Source of the DNA: Eucalyptus grandis
Lineage: Eukaryota; Streptophyta; Magnoliopsida; Myrtales; Myrtaceae
DNA length: 64,000 nt
Assembly: GCF_016545825.1 (NCBI RefSeq)
Contig: NC_052616.1
Span: 54,507,716-54,571,715, forward strand
Direction of reading: 5' to 3'
Shown piece by piece: positions 13,022 through 28,751 of the stretch. Position 1 is the first letter of the stretch; the number at the start of each line of letters is the position of its first letter. The notes beneath the pieces were generated by a model that saw only the letters and a program-made list of their open reading frames with translations, was not told the origin of the DNA and did not search any database. The position numbers and the translations under genes were made by a program.

Positions 13022-15947
13022 ATGTCTGGACAGCCTCCTTCATTCCCTCCCCTTTTCTTCGTCTTCCTACTGTCCTTCTCTGTTTTCACATCCTAGCGTT
13101 CGACCTATCCAATGCTGAACACTGCTACGACACAGGCAACTTCACTGCTGCCAGCGGATACTCCAACTCCAAGAACCGCGAGCTTGTCCTCTCTTCTCTC
13201 CCTTGCGTCATGGCTTCAAATGGCGGGTTCTACACTGGGAATGTTGGGAATGGGTCAGACGTCGTTTACATGCTCAGTTTCTGCGGAGGCGACTCTTCAA
13301 ACAACACTTGCATCAGGTGCATAAGCGCTACTGCTGTAGATTTGATAATCAAGTGTCCGAACCAGAAAGCTGCATACTCAAAGGGGACATAAAATCCTCC
13401 TTGCTTCATCCATTACTCCGATAATCCAATGTACAGCATGAAGAAAACGTTTCTGACATTAAAGTTCTATCGCACCAGCCACATCCTGATGGATCAGGAT
13501 CAGTTCGATTGGATATGGAGGAACTTGATGGAGAAACTGGCGGCGAGGGCTTCTATGGGGACGTTGGACCTCAAATTTGCAGCAGGGAGCACGGTGTTGC
13601 CAAACAACCAGACCATGTACTCGTCATTGCAGTGCAGCCCCAATTTGTCTCAGGGTGATTGCCAGAGTTGCTTAGGGAATGCGTTAATGATTATCAAGGA
13701 TGTTGCCATGGAATACTAGGCGGGTCTATTTACAAGCCAAGCCGCATTTTCCGATGGGAATTGTACCCATTTCTTGAGTCCAATCCTGGCAATCCCCGAC
13801 ATCTTTGCCGCCATCAACTGCAGCCGCCGAGACATCTCCTGCTCCTCCGCCTGCAAATGCCCCAGTCACCAGTGGTTGGTTCAATTTGACAGTTACTAGT
13901 GATTTAAAAATCATGAATTACAATGCTTATCCAGCGTCCGTGCCTGCTATGTGGAAAAAAAGCCTTATCAGATACCCATGAAATTGTCGATTTCCATGTA
14001 GTCGAGCCAAATGTTTGGATGTGCGTGCTATGAAAAGAATCATTTGAATCTGCAATTTTAGCAATGATGAGTTTCAATGTCAAATTGGATTAAACACGTT
14101 GCTTGATATTGGCAGGTAATATGTCGAACTCATTATGCATCGTCATTGCTGGGGTAGGTTCGACAGTTCTCTTCACGATGGTTATTGTCTCTGCGTGTTG
14201 CTTTATTAGAAGGAGAAGAAGTAATCCGTGGAAGGTCTCATCTGTCTAGTGGATTTACCGGTTGTTTAGTGTTATTCATTTGAGTTTTTATTGAATGACT
14301 TCTTAGCAAACTTAGCATAAGGATTAAATAGTGTGGGAGGGATGATGATGCGATTTTGGTTTACATTCCCTTACTCAGAGATGGCGCAGAACTAAAACCA
14401 ATCCTAATTTTTTGTTAAAATGATTGAGAAAGCCCAATGGCATGTTAAGAACAAGAAAAATCTAACCTTTTTTTTTTATTGGATTATTGAGATCTCACGT
14501 TGATTGCTCTGCATTTTCTTCAGCAAAAGGCAGGGCTGAAACCACCAAAACCTCACAGTTCAAAATAAGCGAGAGCAGGACTGCCACAAATTTCTTTTCA
14601 GAAGCCAATAAGCTTGGAGAGGAGGGATTCGGAAAAGTGTATCAGGCAGCTGGAAAATTTATTCAGTGGTCGTCTGGGAATTACATCATCACATGGAGAT
14701 AAACGTTGTTTCTTTTGAATGAAAATTTGACTGTGGGGCAAGCTTGAAAATGGACAATCCATTGCTGTCAAGAGGCTTCAAGGGTGTTCTAATCATAGTC
14801 AACAACAGTTCAGGAATGAGGTCGCTCTAATGGCCAGAAGGGGAAAGACTTTTCTTACTCGAGTTTGCATGCAATGCGAGCCTTTGAAGGATTCATTTCT
14901 GATACGAACTTAGACGTTCAAACTCGTCACTTCCAATTCCATGATAGTTGTTCGCTAGCAAGGTATCAATTGGAGAGATTCGTGCCTGAAACCCGTTAGC
15001 GATACTTTGTATTATACACAGAATGGTCAAGAACCTAAATGGTCGCTATTTTGCAGATTCAATCAAGCATATATTGTTAATTTTGGAGAGGCGTATGAGT
15101 ATAATAAGAGGAATCGCTCGAGGACTTCTTTATCTGCACGAGGAGTCACACCTTCGGATCATACATCATGATCTAAAGCCTAGCAATGTTCTGCTTGATG
15201 AGAACATGAATCCTAAAATATTCAATTTTGGCGCAGCAAGGTTATTATTTTGGACCAAAGTAGAGAGAATACCTCACAAATCGCTGGAACTTTGTGAGTC
15301 TTAAATGAACTTTGCTAATCGTTTGTCGTCTATTTCAACCTTTCTAAAAAGTACATAATGAAAATAGGCACCAGTTTCTGCATCCTGATTGATGATTCTT
15401 GGATCCTTTTGTTTTCTGTGATGCAGTGGTTATATGGCTCCTAAATATGTAAAGCATGGAGAGATATCTAGGAAGACTGATGTGTATAGTTTTGGTGTAG
15501 TGTTATTAGAGATCATGAGTGGCAAGATGAATTCATACTTCAGCAATTCGGGGAATTGAGAGCACCTACTGAGCTATGTGAGTTTGAAATTGTGAAAATT
15601 ACAAACCCCTTTACTTGCTCTTGTGATTCTACACTGCAGGCATGGAAAAATTGGAAAATGGAACACCTTTTTGCCTTATAGGTCTGATGTTAAATGGCAG
15701 TTCAACAAGCGAGATGTTAAGATACATCCACATTGCGTTGTTATGCGTTCAAAAGAACGTAAGGAGACAGCCTACCATGGCTTTGGTGGTTTTAATGCTT
15801 GGGAGCCAAAGCACAACCCTCCCAATGTCGACACGGCCGGCATATCTGATAGAGGCCAGTGGTAGAGAAATGTCGACTTCACTTGTTCATCCCTCGTCAC
15901 CGACATCAATAAACGAAGTTTCCATGACGGATTCACACCCTGGATGA
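13022..15947 (+). pseudogene. CRK B, decayed and chimeric CRK pseudogene
   Basis: Related to A and E up to the fourth exon, but broken many times. The signal peptide has a 1-base loss (stop after about 24 codons from 13022). A TAA follows KAAYSKGT (13392). A frameshift follows CQSCLG, and the last DUF26 Cys is Arg (KPSRIFRW). The donor after the transmembrane exon (14116-14244) has lost a base. The glycine loop is GEEGFG; the next donor is GC and the acceptor before GKLENGQ (14738) lacks AG. The loop-to-catalytic region (14738-14893) stops abruptly and is followed by a piece resembling the CRK 3' flank. The catalytic exon (15057-15293) comes from a different CRK subgroup: HRD is HHD and DFG is NFG. 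Exon 15427-15577 has APK for APE and an in-frame TGA. The last exon (15640-15947) is frameshifted. No active kinase is possible. Confidence 0.85.
14886..15010 (+). repeat. CRK 3'-flank fragment embedded inside CRK B
   Basis: GATTCATTTCTG(A/G)TACGAACTT(A/G)GACGTTCAAA and the following TATCGA/CAATTGGAGAGATT(C/T)GTGC match the region downstream of CRK A (12607-12705) and of CRK E (37705-37795). Here the fragment sits between the N-terminal and catalytic kinase exons. It marks the junction where two CRK-derived segments were joined. Confidence 0.65.
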
Positions 15948-16387
15948 TATTATTACCAAAGGACCGAAGCTGAGTTTGGAAGTAAGACGATGTGAGCTGC
16001 TGTTTAGATAAGTTTATTCTTTTGAGTATTAGAAATCTAATAGGTGAATATGCAGTGGAAATGTGGAATGAAAACTCTTTTCTCTCTCGAATCGGTTAAA
16101 TTCAAGTATTTCATCTATGCAGGTTGCTTTGAAGAGTCAATCTTTTGAAAAATATAATATAGGATTGCACATGCTGCTTCATCGTCTAACATAATGTACA
16201 AATCAAGCTAGTCAAGTAATTTGTTAGCTTTTCTCTCCTGCAAGCTTGTAATTTAATTTTCCTGAAGAGTATTTATTTATTTATTTATTTTTCTGGTTGC
16301 TTTACACTGCGTAAGCATTTGATTTGTTAGTATCTTCTCCCAAAAAGTGTAGGACACAAACTAACTTGATTTTCTTACATCAGAGGG

Positions 16388-16473
16388 GTGGCGCCCGCCG
16401 CCCGCTTTTGCTGGACCGCCCTTGCTAATGGCCAATGGAGGAGCTCGCCCCCTCTTCAGCCTTCACCATTGTC

Positions 16474-16506
<33 letters not shown>

Positions 16507-16639
16507 ATATGCATTTAATTTCTTGATTATGAAACGCGCTTTTGACATGAACCATGCCCTGTGCTGGAAAAATCTACCAACTAAAGTCGAAGATCTTGTG
16601 ATGGTCTTCATCTTTCATTGTCCTTATCTACTTCAATCT
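16388..16639 (+). pseudogene. CRK C upstream fragment, left part
   Basis: GAAACGCGCTTTTGACATGA then ACCATGCCCTGTG at 16529, followed by GAAGATCTTGTGATGGTCTTC, matches the block just before CRK B (12804) and, more loosely, those before CRK A and E. The copy stops at 16639, where an LTR inserts, and resumes at 19512. A CT microsatellite at about 16472-16506 precedes it. No CRK coding exon follows on the far side of the insertion, so only upstream sequence of this copy remains. Confidence 0.7.
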
Positions 16640-19511
16640 TGTCGCGACCAATTTTTTTTTTTTCGGGTTATGAACCACCTAAGGTTTGGCTAATGGATTG
16701 TTAAGCCTAAACTTAACTCGGGCTCTCCCAAGCCCATACCAATTCGCGACTTAGATTTGAATTCTTAACATGCAAATTGATTTTATTTAGAGTCGCCACT
16801 AATCAGTTTATGGTAGGTCGATTAGACACCTAAGTAAAATAATGGGAGAATTACATTACCCTACGAACCGAGACTAAGGGTACTGGGACTTGATTACATT
16901 AGATTTCTCTAATGCCCTTTCGGTACCATTCTTTTTATTTTCAAAAATGTTTGGCAATTGAATTGATTTTAAACTAACTTCCTAACGTGTGAGGTGATCA
17001 TACATGTGCGCATACCACCAATTTAACACTCAAGAAAACAATTAAATATTGCAAAACATACCTAGGAGCAACGAAAGCATCTGCATTGTTAAATCGTAAT
17101 TCACATCAAGCCCTAATTATGATTTCTAATTAACAAGCAATTACTCAATTTTTGTTTTCACTTTATTTAATGAAAATCATGCGATGCATGCTAATAATCT
17201 AATATGACGGGCAGCATGACCTAAACTATATGACATGAAGAAATGCAATAATTAAATGCAATCTAAATGACCTAATTCTAATGACATGCAATGCGATGCA
17301 ATGACATACAAAATTATTTAACCTAAAATGACATGCGAGCTATATGTCAAGCGACATTTATTAAATGACATAATCTAATGACGGGCAATTTCTAATTAGA
17401 AATGAACCTAACAATAATCACTAAAATGACGTGCATTTCATGGACTTAATTCTATATAACGTGCACATGATTTTTCTATTCTAAAATTGCAATCTATTCC
17501 TGAAAATTGCAACTAATTTATCCTAAGACAAATTTTATGAAATTCGAAATTTAAAAATGCAAAAGTGTTCTAGCTAGATTAAGATTCTATCTAATTTAAA
17601 CTAGGATGAAGTCATATTAAATCCTAATTTAAACTAAGACATTATCTAAATCTAAGATGCAATTTATCTAAAAAGATGATCTAAATTTAAAATGAAACAT
17701 GCAATTCAAATAAAAAAACTAACAACCTAAATGAATCACTTTCTTTTTTTGATTTTTTTATTTTTTAAAATTCGGAATAAAATCCCTATTCTAGATATGC
17801 AAATAACAAGAAATATTCCAAAACAAACTGAATCCTAATTCAAATATTTTTTAGATTTTTTGGTGGTTTTCAAAAAAAACAATCAATTAACTAAATCTAA
17901 ACAATCAAGATATTCAATCAAATAAAGGATTAAAATAATCGAAAAATAACCCGTTGTCTCACAGTCGATTAACGATTATCTTAACCCTAATTATCACGAC
18001 AAAAGATCAAAATAACTAAAAATCTGATCTGAATTCTTACGGATCAAATTAATAGTTATATTGATTCAACACTTAAAATACTATCAATAAACCCCAAAAG
18101 TTAATATAATTAAAAATGATCCGACATCTTACGGATCAAATTAATAATTACAATAATTTTAGGGAAGACCCTGTGGATAATGCCTACAAAATCCGTGAAA
18201 TAAAGATCACTCCTAAACTTAAAAGAAATAAATAAAATAAAGTAAATAGAAAAAAAGAAAATAAAACTACCTAATTTCCCTTTCCTTTTCTTTTTTTTTT
18301 TTTTCTTTTTCCTGCTTGTAACCGTGAGTCTCCAAGGCAGCGGGTTAATCGGCACGGCAATTGGCGTCGGTCCGGCAGGGCAGCTCTGGCGAAGGGAAAG
18401 CACGGTTAGTTGCGTGTCAGGCAGGACGGGGACGGCACGGGAGCAGCAACAGCAAAACTCGTGGAGCAAGAGTGCTCGGGCGGAGGACTCGGGGACACTC
18501 CGGCGTCTTGAACCAGCAACTCGTGGGCGAGATCGGCTCGGGCTGCAACGGCGTTGTCGCTCGGGCGGAGCTGATCGTGGTCAGATCAGGGGCGGAGCTC
18601 GGGCACTGGGCTCGCGAGGGGGTCGCGGGTGCTCACGGACAGAGGTGGCCGGCGAAGATACAGCAACAGCGGAGCGTCGGTTTGGCGCGAGCAGCGCGGC
18701 TGGGCGGCGGTGCGAGCTTGCGGGCGAAACGGCATGCGGCTGACGGTGGGGCGGTGGTGCGTTGGAGAGTGGCTCGACTCGAGCTTAGGTCGTCGCGAGG
18801 CAAGGCGTTAAGGCGCGGCGCGGCGTCGGGGAAGGACGGTGGCGGAAGCTTCGCGTATGGAGGTTGCAGATGAGGGGCAGTGATTTGGGGAAGATGATGA
18901 ACAGTAGGGGTCAAATCACCCCTTTACTTTTCTCCTCTCTCTCTCACGTCACTCTCCCTCTTCCTTCGTACTCTTTCTTTCTTTTACTGCAGAGACAAAA
19001 CTTCTCTCCACTTTTTCTGAATTTTTTCCAAAAGAAGCTCCCCCTTGCGCTCATACGCGGATGGCCTTTTATAGGGAAGGAATTGGATTTTCAAATTATT
19101 TCTCGAATCAACATCCGCAATATTTTTCACAAAATTCATCCCTTATTGATAAGGATTCGAGATTAAGATAAAGATTTTCTCTAAATCCAAATCTTTCAAA
19201 GCCAAATCGCAATATTTTTTTTAGCTATCCGCCTCTATCTAAAAAAAAAAATTCATATCCCGATTGAAATTTCAAAATTAATTTTCCCACGAGATAATTT
19301 TCGATCATTAAAAATATGGGCTTAGGCCGACTTGCTGTTTCGCTTAAATCCAACTAATTTGAAACCATCCGCCTTCCGTCCAATAAAAATCAAAAAATGC
19401 AAATAACAAAAATAAATGCAACCTATATCTATATGTTATGCAATTAATAAAATTAAACCATAATTTCATATGCAATAAATAAATTAAATCGTCAAAATTT
19501 AGGTGTCAACA
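16640..19511 (-). mobile_element. Solo LTR (2.87 kb) inserted in the CRK C upstream region
   Basis: The ends are TGTCGCGACC (left) and GGTGTCAACA (right), flanked by a perfect 5-base target duplication AATCT (16635-16639 and 19512-19516). Removing it rejoins CRK upstream sequence that is contiguous in copies A and B. On the minus strand it begins TGTTGACACC, has a TATA box (19065-19074), a GC-rich transcribed section (18310-18890) and ends GGTCGCGACA, the order expected of an LTR. No internal region or second LTR is present, so it is a solo LTR left by recombination. Frames of 60-170 codons in the GC-rich part (both strands) have no domains and are not called. Confidence 0.85.
19065..19074 (-). 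promoter_or_regulatory. TATA box of the solo LTR
   Basis: CTATAAAAGG on the minus strand, at a place equivalent to the TATA boxes in the LTRs at 38464, 41346 and 54852. It sets the sense strand of the element as minus. Confidence 0.55.
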
Positions 19512-19600
19512 AATCTCCATCGACTACTTTTTCCTCTCCGGGCATTACCAAAATCCAACCATGACCTCCAGAGAGGACGACTCATAAATCAACTTTGAAG
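19512..19600 (+). pseudogene. CRK C upstream fragment, right part
   Basis: ACTACTTTTTCCTCTCC, ATTACCAAAATCCAACCATG and ACCTCCAGAGAGGACGACTC continue the CRK upstream block after the LTR. The block then departs from the other copies just before the point where the ATG and signal peptide would lie. Confidence 0.65.
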
Positions 19601-20064
19601 ACTATTGTTCCCTTTCCTTTATCGTCCTCATCTACTCCAATTCTCTATCAGCGGTCATAAGACGACATTGTATCGTAGTGGACCGGCGTTAGGCAAAGAT
19701 AAACGTCTTATCACAGAAGTCAAGATCAACGGTTGTGCCAAACTTCATGTCTCTAAGACACCAGCCATACGTACGTGGGCGTGATAATTAACGTAAAAAA
19801 ATCATTAACAATTTGAGAGGAATGGAAAAGTTGATATCCGGTAGAACAGATCATGCACAAGGGAAAGAACACCATAGGCATTGTAACTTTTATACAACAT
19901 TCATCTAAAGAACGTTCATCTAAATTGTCTTTATTTTTCAATCAATAACTTAAGTACTGTAAATTTGAAGAATTGTGCACCACGATGTCGAAATCGAACA
20001 TGACATGGCACTTGTGTTGAACGTTCTTTAAAAATTATGGCACTCAAGTGATTGATTGAAAAGT

Positions 20065-20592
20065 GAGAGAACTACTAAAAAGTCATAAACTTATGCCAAT
20101 TCAGTCATAACTTCTTTTTTTGTCAATTTAATTCTAAACCCTTTGCAATTATGCTAATTCAATCCATCCATCCAAATTTGTCCAGCCAATGCCGACATGG
20201 ACACCCGCCGGCACTAGCTGTCCGGCAAATGTTGTAGTGGCAATTTTTAATAATATTTTACATTTTTTTTCGAATTTTTTTATTAATTTTTCATTTTCCT
20301 TTTCCTTTTCTTTTTCTCTTCTTCTAATTTGGCTTCTTCTCCCCAACAGTGGCCAGCGAGGCTCCGATGAGGCTCGCTAGCCATTAGGCGAGGGCTATTA
20401 AAAAATTGCCATGTCGCATTTGTCAAACGAACGGTGCCGAGTGGTGTCCACGCGGCGCTGGCTGATCAAATTTGGTCGGATGGACCGAATTGGTATAATT
20501 GTAAGAAGTTTAAGACTAAGTAGGCCAAAAAAAAAAATTATGACTAAATTGGTACAATTGCAATAAGTTTAGGACTTTTTGATTATTCTCCC
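20065..20592. mobile_element. MULE-type MITE, 528 bp
   Basis: The flanking direct repeat ATTGAAAAGT (10 bases: 20055-20064 and 20593-20602) is the size made by Mutator-like transposases. The ends form an imperfect terminal inverted repeat: left GAGAGAACTACTAAAAAGTC, right (reverse complement) GGGAGAATAATCAAAAAGTC, continuing through TAAAC. The interior is AT-rich with a small GC-rich hairpin around GGCCAGCGAGG..CCTCGCT. There is no coding capacity. Confidence 0.75.
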
Positions 20593-21139
20593 ATTGAAAA
20601 GTTACAGTATTCAACTAAATAATTTTTTAAAAGTCATAGACTCAAGTGATCAATTGAAAGTATAGCTTATAATGTACACGCTAAACTATAAATCTTTTAA
20701 AATAACATATGCTCAAACTCGTACTCTCGAGATTTTGAGCACTTGCCCATAAAACTCTATGGAAATTTTAAAAATGATATTAAGGCTACCGTGATGGATC
20801 AAGTGTATAATAATAAACTTATCTTAATATTAAATTTTATTAGTTGATGTTACTATTGAATGTTGATTTTGACCAAAATCCATGCTTCACTTTTGGAACA
20901 CCGCTTTGATTCGTTCAAGCACGAGTTTTCAACATAAAGATGATTACCAAACGAGAAAGGAAAGGCTAATGACAACACCCGTAAAAATGTTTTTCCAAAT
21001 TGTTGGTAGTTGATAAGTTGGAAGGTTCTCTAAACTCAAGTCAATCGTTAAGAAAGAATAATGCTAGATGTACTTAACAATCTAATAAATATTAGTGCAA
21101 CTATCTTTTGTACATTAAATACATTCAATGCACCGCCAC

Positions 21140-21142
<3 letters not shown>

Positions 21143-21192
<50 letters not shown>
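21143..21192. repeat. AT dinucleotide microsatellite
   Basis: About 25 uninterrupted AT units, followed by a short GA run (21196-21209). Confidence 0.95.
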
Positions 21193-21194
<2 letters not shown>

Positions 21195-21629
21195 AGAGAG
21201 AGAGAGAGAATCTAAAAATATGTAAGTCAAATATGTGTAATTTATCATAACTTTGACTATTTAATCATAATGCACCATGTGGCCAATCAAGCCAGTTGCT
21301 TCATGTGGTCCGAATTAATAGATTTATGATTCAATTAACATCCATATACTAGGTTTATCTATATCATAATTGAGTTTCACAGTAATCCATGTAAAGCATG
21401 GGCAACACCACTAGTCTTTTTATGTAGTACCAGCACGATAGGTAATGCAAGGATGATGAATAAACTTATGATATATCATCACGTATTAGACTGCACGTGA
21501 AAATGCGGTAAAAATTCAGCATATAAGATGTTGAACAAGGCATGCAAGTAGACGGATATATAAACACGGTCCATCACTCGGAGTATAAATGTCATCGCTC
21601 GTAACCTACACAGTAAGATTGGAGGGTTG

Positions 21630-22500
21630 TCGAAATCCTTAGGGACTTCTTGCAGGTTTTTAACGATGTGACAGATGCTTTAAGTTCAGCGATTTTATCA
21701 AGCAACTGCCCATTTTCTTTTCGTACATGATGTCAATTGAATTAGCAAACAGGAGGGTGATATCTTTTTCAATGAAGTAGCACAAAGGCAAGATCCCTTA
21801 AATGGTATGAGAACTTTCCACATGTTTTTGTGCCCATTGTTTGGCATTCAAGATTTAAGTTGGAGGAATTCGAAACGCTAATTGGTCCATACTGCGAAAA
21901 TATAGGGCTAGGCAATGACGTCCAAGTGGAGTAGCTATTGGAGACGATGAGGAATTGGCTCCTAAATGTGTATGATACATATGCCTATCAATTTGATAAG
22001 ATGAACTCCAACCCATGGCTGGAGATAGCGCCGGCTTTAAGCATTGCGTAGAAGTCTTATGGCCATTGCTTTGTAAAAAGAAGAACAAGCCATTGGCTTT
22101 CACTAGCTCTTCGTATCATCGGCATTTACAAATGAGGTTAAGATGTACTTCACAACGACCTACTCCAAGTACATTGAAAGAGTTGGAGAAGACAACATTG
22201 ATATTCTGAAGTGGTGGCAGAGCGAAGCTCCATGTTTCTCGATTCTTCTCACCATGACTCATGACTTGCTAACCTCACGGGGCATGATACCATAGTTCAT
22301 GTTCAGTGCTAGTCAGCCGATTATGAAAGAGATAGTTGTAGCTTGACTACAAAAATACAGAAATAGTTATCTGCAAGCATGATTGATTATTGCAAGAATT
22401 GACTCCATTAAAGATGCCCAATGCAAAAAGAGTACAATCGACGCACTTTATGATCTGAATCTTGGTGAGGGCACAACGCCAATCCACCGAATAAATTAGC
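21630..22500 (+). pseudogene. hAT-family transposase remnant
   Basis: Pieces of the C-terminal half of a plant hAT transposase (BED zinc-finger/RICESLEEPER type) are readable in shifting frames. QVFNDVTDALSSAILSSN is near 21650. YQFDKMN..W (the FDKYW region) is near 21985. NEVKMYFTTTYSKYIERV is near 22131. IDILKWWQSEAPCFSILLTM then THDLLT, at 22197-22278, is the dimerisation region. Stops and frameshifts separate them, and the expected VASESAFS motif is lost. No terminal inverted repeats or 8-base target duplication could be assigned. This is an inactive remnant. Confidence 0.65.
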
Positions 22501-23573
22501 CATCCTTGGGTGTAGTTCATTTTTAATCTTTATTGGGGCACTCATACATGTAATTTTATTCCTAATTGGAAGATGTACTTATTCACGTTTAATTGAATAA
22601 TTATCTTCATTAATTTCCTCAATAACTATATGAATTATATTTTATGTTATAAAACGAAAAAGAAAACTGGCAACAAAAAATGGCTACATTTTCTAGCTGT
22701 TGAACCAATGACTATAACTTTGACCAAAAAATAAAATAAAATCAACCACTATAATTAAAAAAAAAAAAAACTACACATTACCAATTGGCGTATAAGTAGA
22801 GCACCAACTCTGTATTACATATCCACAATCACTATTCACGAACCTCTTGTAAATCGACATTCGTAAGTTCAGAATTCTTACACTCTTCACATTACCAATC
22901 CAACCAAATAACATATGGCCAGTTTGAACGTCTAATGTACTCAAGTTGGATAATCGACCGAGAGGAAGTGGCATCAGCAAATGGTAATTGTTCAAACATA
23001 TTCACCAAACTTTTGCATATAATCCAAACAAGGGGACGGGCCATATGTGATGGCACAAGGAGCACAATTGCCATCAAGAGGAGCGTGTGGGTAGCACCGA
23101 GTTAACCGGGGAAGTGTAGCTATGTCCAATCAAATTTTAAATAGTATTAGCATATTAGTATATCATGTTAAAATGTATTATGCAATGTCTTAATTATCCT
23201 AGATGTTATTGTATTTCCATTTATCATAGTTATCACAATTCACAAATTCAACTCTATTTTTTTTTAATTTCTCTTTATAAAGAATTATTATTTTTATATT
23301 ATTTTGAAAAAAAAGGGCTTGACCCAACCTTAGCGAGCCCAGATCGTTGGGCTAGCACAGCACAATTATGCGCTAGGTCTACCGTTGCTTGGCTCGGTAG
23401 CCACCCCCATGTACAATGTTTCAACACATTCTTTTGGCACCATATTGATCACCTTCATCACACTATTTACAGAATGAACCAATTGAATAATACTTTTATC
23501 GAAAAGTTATATTCTATCTAACCTCCATTCTATTAATGGTTAATACCAAAAAAAAAAAAAAAAGAAAGAAGAA
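22501..23573. other. AT-rich intergenic, no gene recognised
   Basis: Overlapping minus-strand frames at 22771-23077 (74 and 61 codons) carry no recognisable domain, and their N-termini lack a plausible context. A PIGNV codon run there also appears in a minus frame near 30130, suggesting a shared low-copy repeat. The plus frame 23165-23521 is low-complexity. Confidence 0.4.
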
Positions 23574-23967
23574 GCTGAAATCGGTACATCTGTGATAAGT
23601 TTATCCTAAATTAATATTTTAACTATCAAAAACCATAAATTAATATACATGTGATAAATTTACTCCAAACTAATTTTTAATCGTCAAAACTATAAATCGA
23701 CATATTTATAATAAATTTATCTCCCCTTAATTTCCGTTAAATTATATTAGTACTACAAAAATCACAGACTAATACACTTGTAATAAATAGAGGATAAAAC
23801 CTAAAGCCGGTATATCCGTTAATTGTCACGTGTCATTTAACTCAAAATTTGATAATAAAATTTAATGAAAATCAACAGTGAATTTATTACAGATATACCA
23901 ATTTGAGATTTTTTATAGTTAAAAATTAATTTTTGATAAATTTATCACAGATATATGGATTTTGATT
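23574..23967. repeat. Fold-back element upstream of CRK D
   Basis: The left arm ATCGGTACATCTGTGATAAG (then TTTATCC..AATTAAT) mirrors the right arm ATTAATTTTTGATAAATTTA (then TCACAGATATATGGAT). The interior has further partly repeated GATAAATTTA/TAAATTTATC words. There is no coding potential. The exact ends and target duplication were not resolved. Confidence 0.55.
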
Positions 23968-23985
23968 TTTTTATGATGAATTAAT

Positions 23986-24132
23986 CAGTATGAAAGTTCA
24001 ACACGCCACAGCCCTCGTGCAAGAGTAAAAGTTGTGGACGAAATAGATTTCCACAATCTTCAGTATGAAAATAAAACACGTCACAGCCCTATGCAAGAGT
24101 AGAAGTTGTGGACGAAACAGATTTCCACAAAG
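23986..24132 (+). promoter_or_regulatory. Tandemly duplicated ~73 bp block in the CRK D proximal promoter
   Basis: Two copies (23986-24060 and 24061-24132) start CAGTATGAAA and share CACAGCCCT.(G)TGCAAGAGTA and GTTGTGGACGAAA.AGATTT then CCACAA. They end about 65 bases before the CRK D ATG and so lie in the core promoter or 5' UTR. Duplication of this block could change the spacing or number of regulatory sites. Confidence 0.75.
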
Positions 24133-24198
24133 TATGCCTTTCGACATTAATCAAAGAAAGACCCGAAACACCCAAAAAAAAAAAAAAAACTAAGAAAA

Positions 24199-28751
<4,553 letters not shown>

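Larger units (their letters stand above)
19601..21619. other. Duplicated CRK intergenic flank without a gene
   Basis: 19665-21315 is a diverged copy of 7690-8590 (see the CRK A upstream region), here enlarged by a MITE (20065-20592) and an AT microsatellite (21143-21192). It should lead into a CRK, but similarity stops near 21316 and no CRK exon follows. Confidence 0.6.

Noticed and set aside
18324..18873. Overlapping 93-170 codon frames on both strands
   Set aside because: GC-rich transcribed part of a solo LTR. Frames open on both strands with Arg/Ala/Gly composition, no domain, no conserved start.
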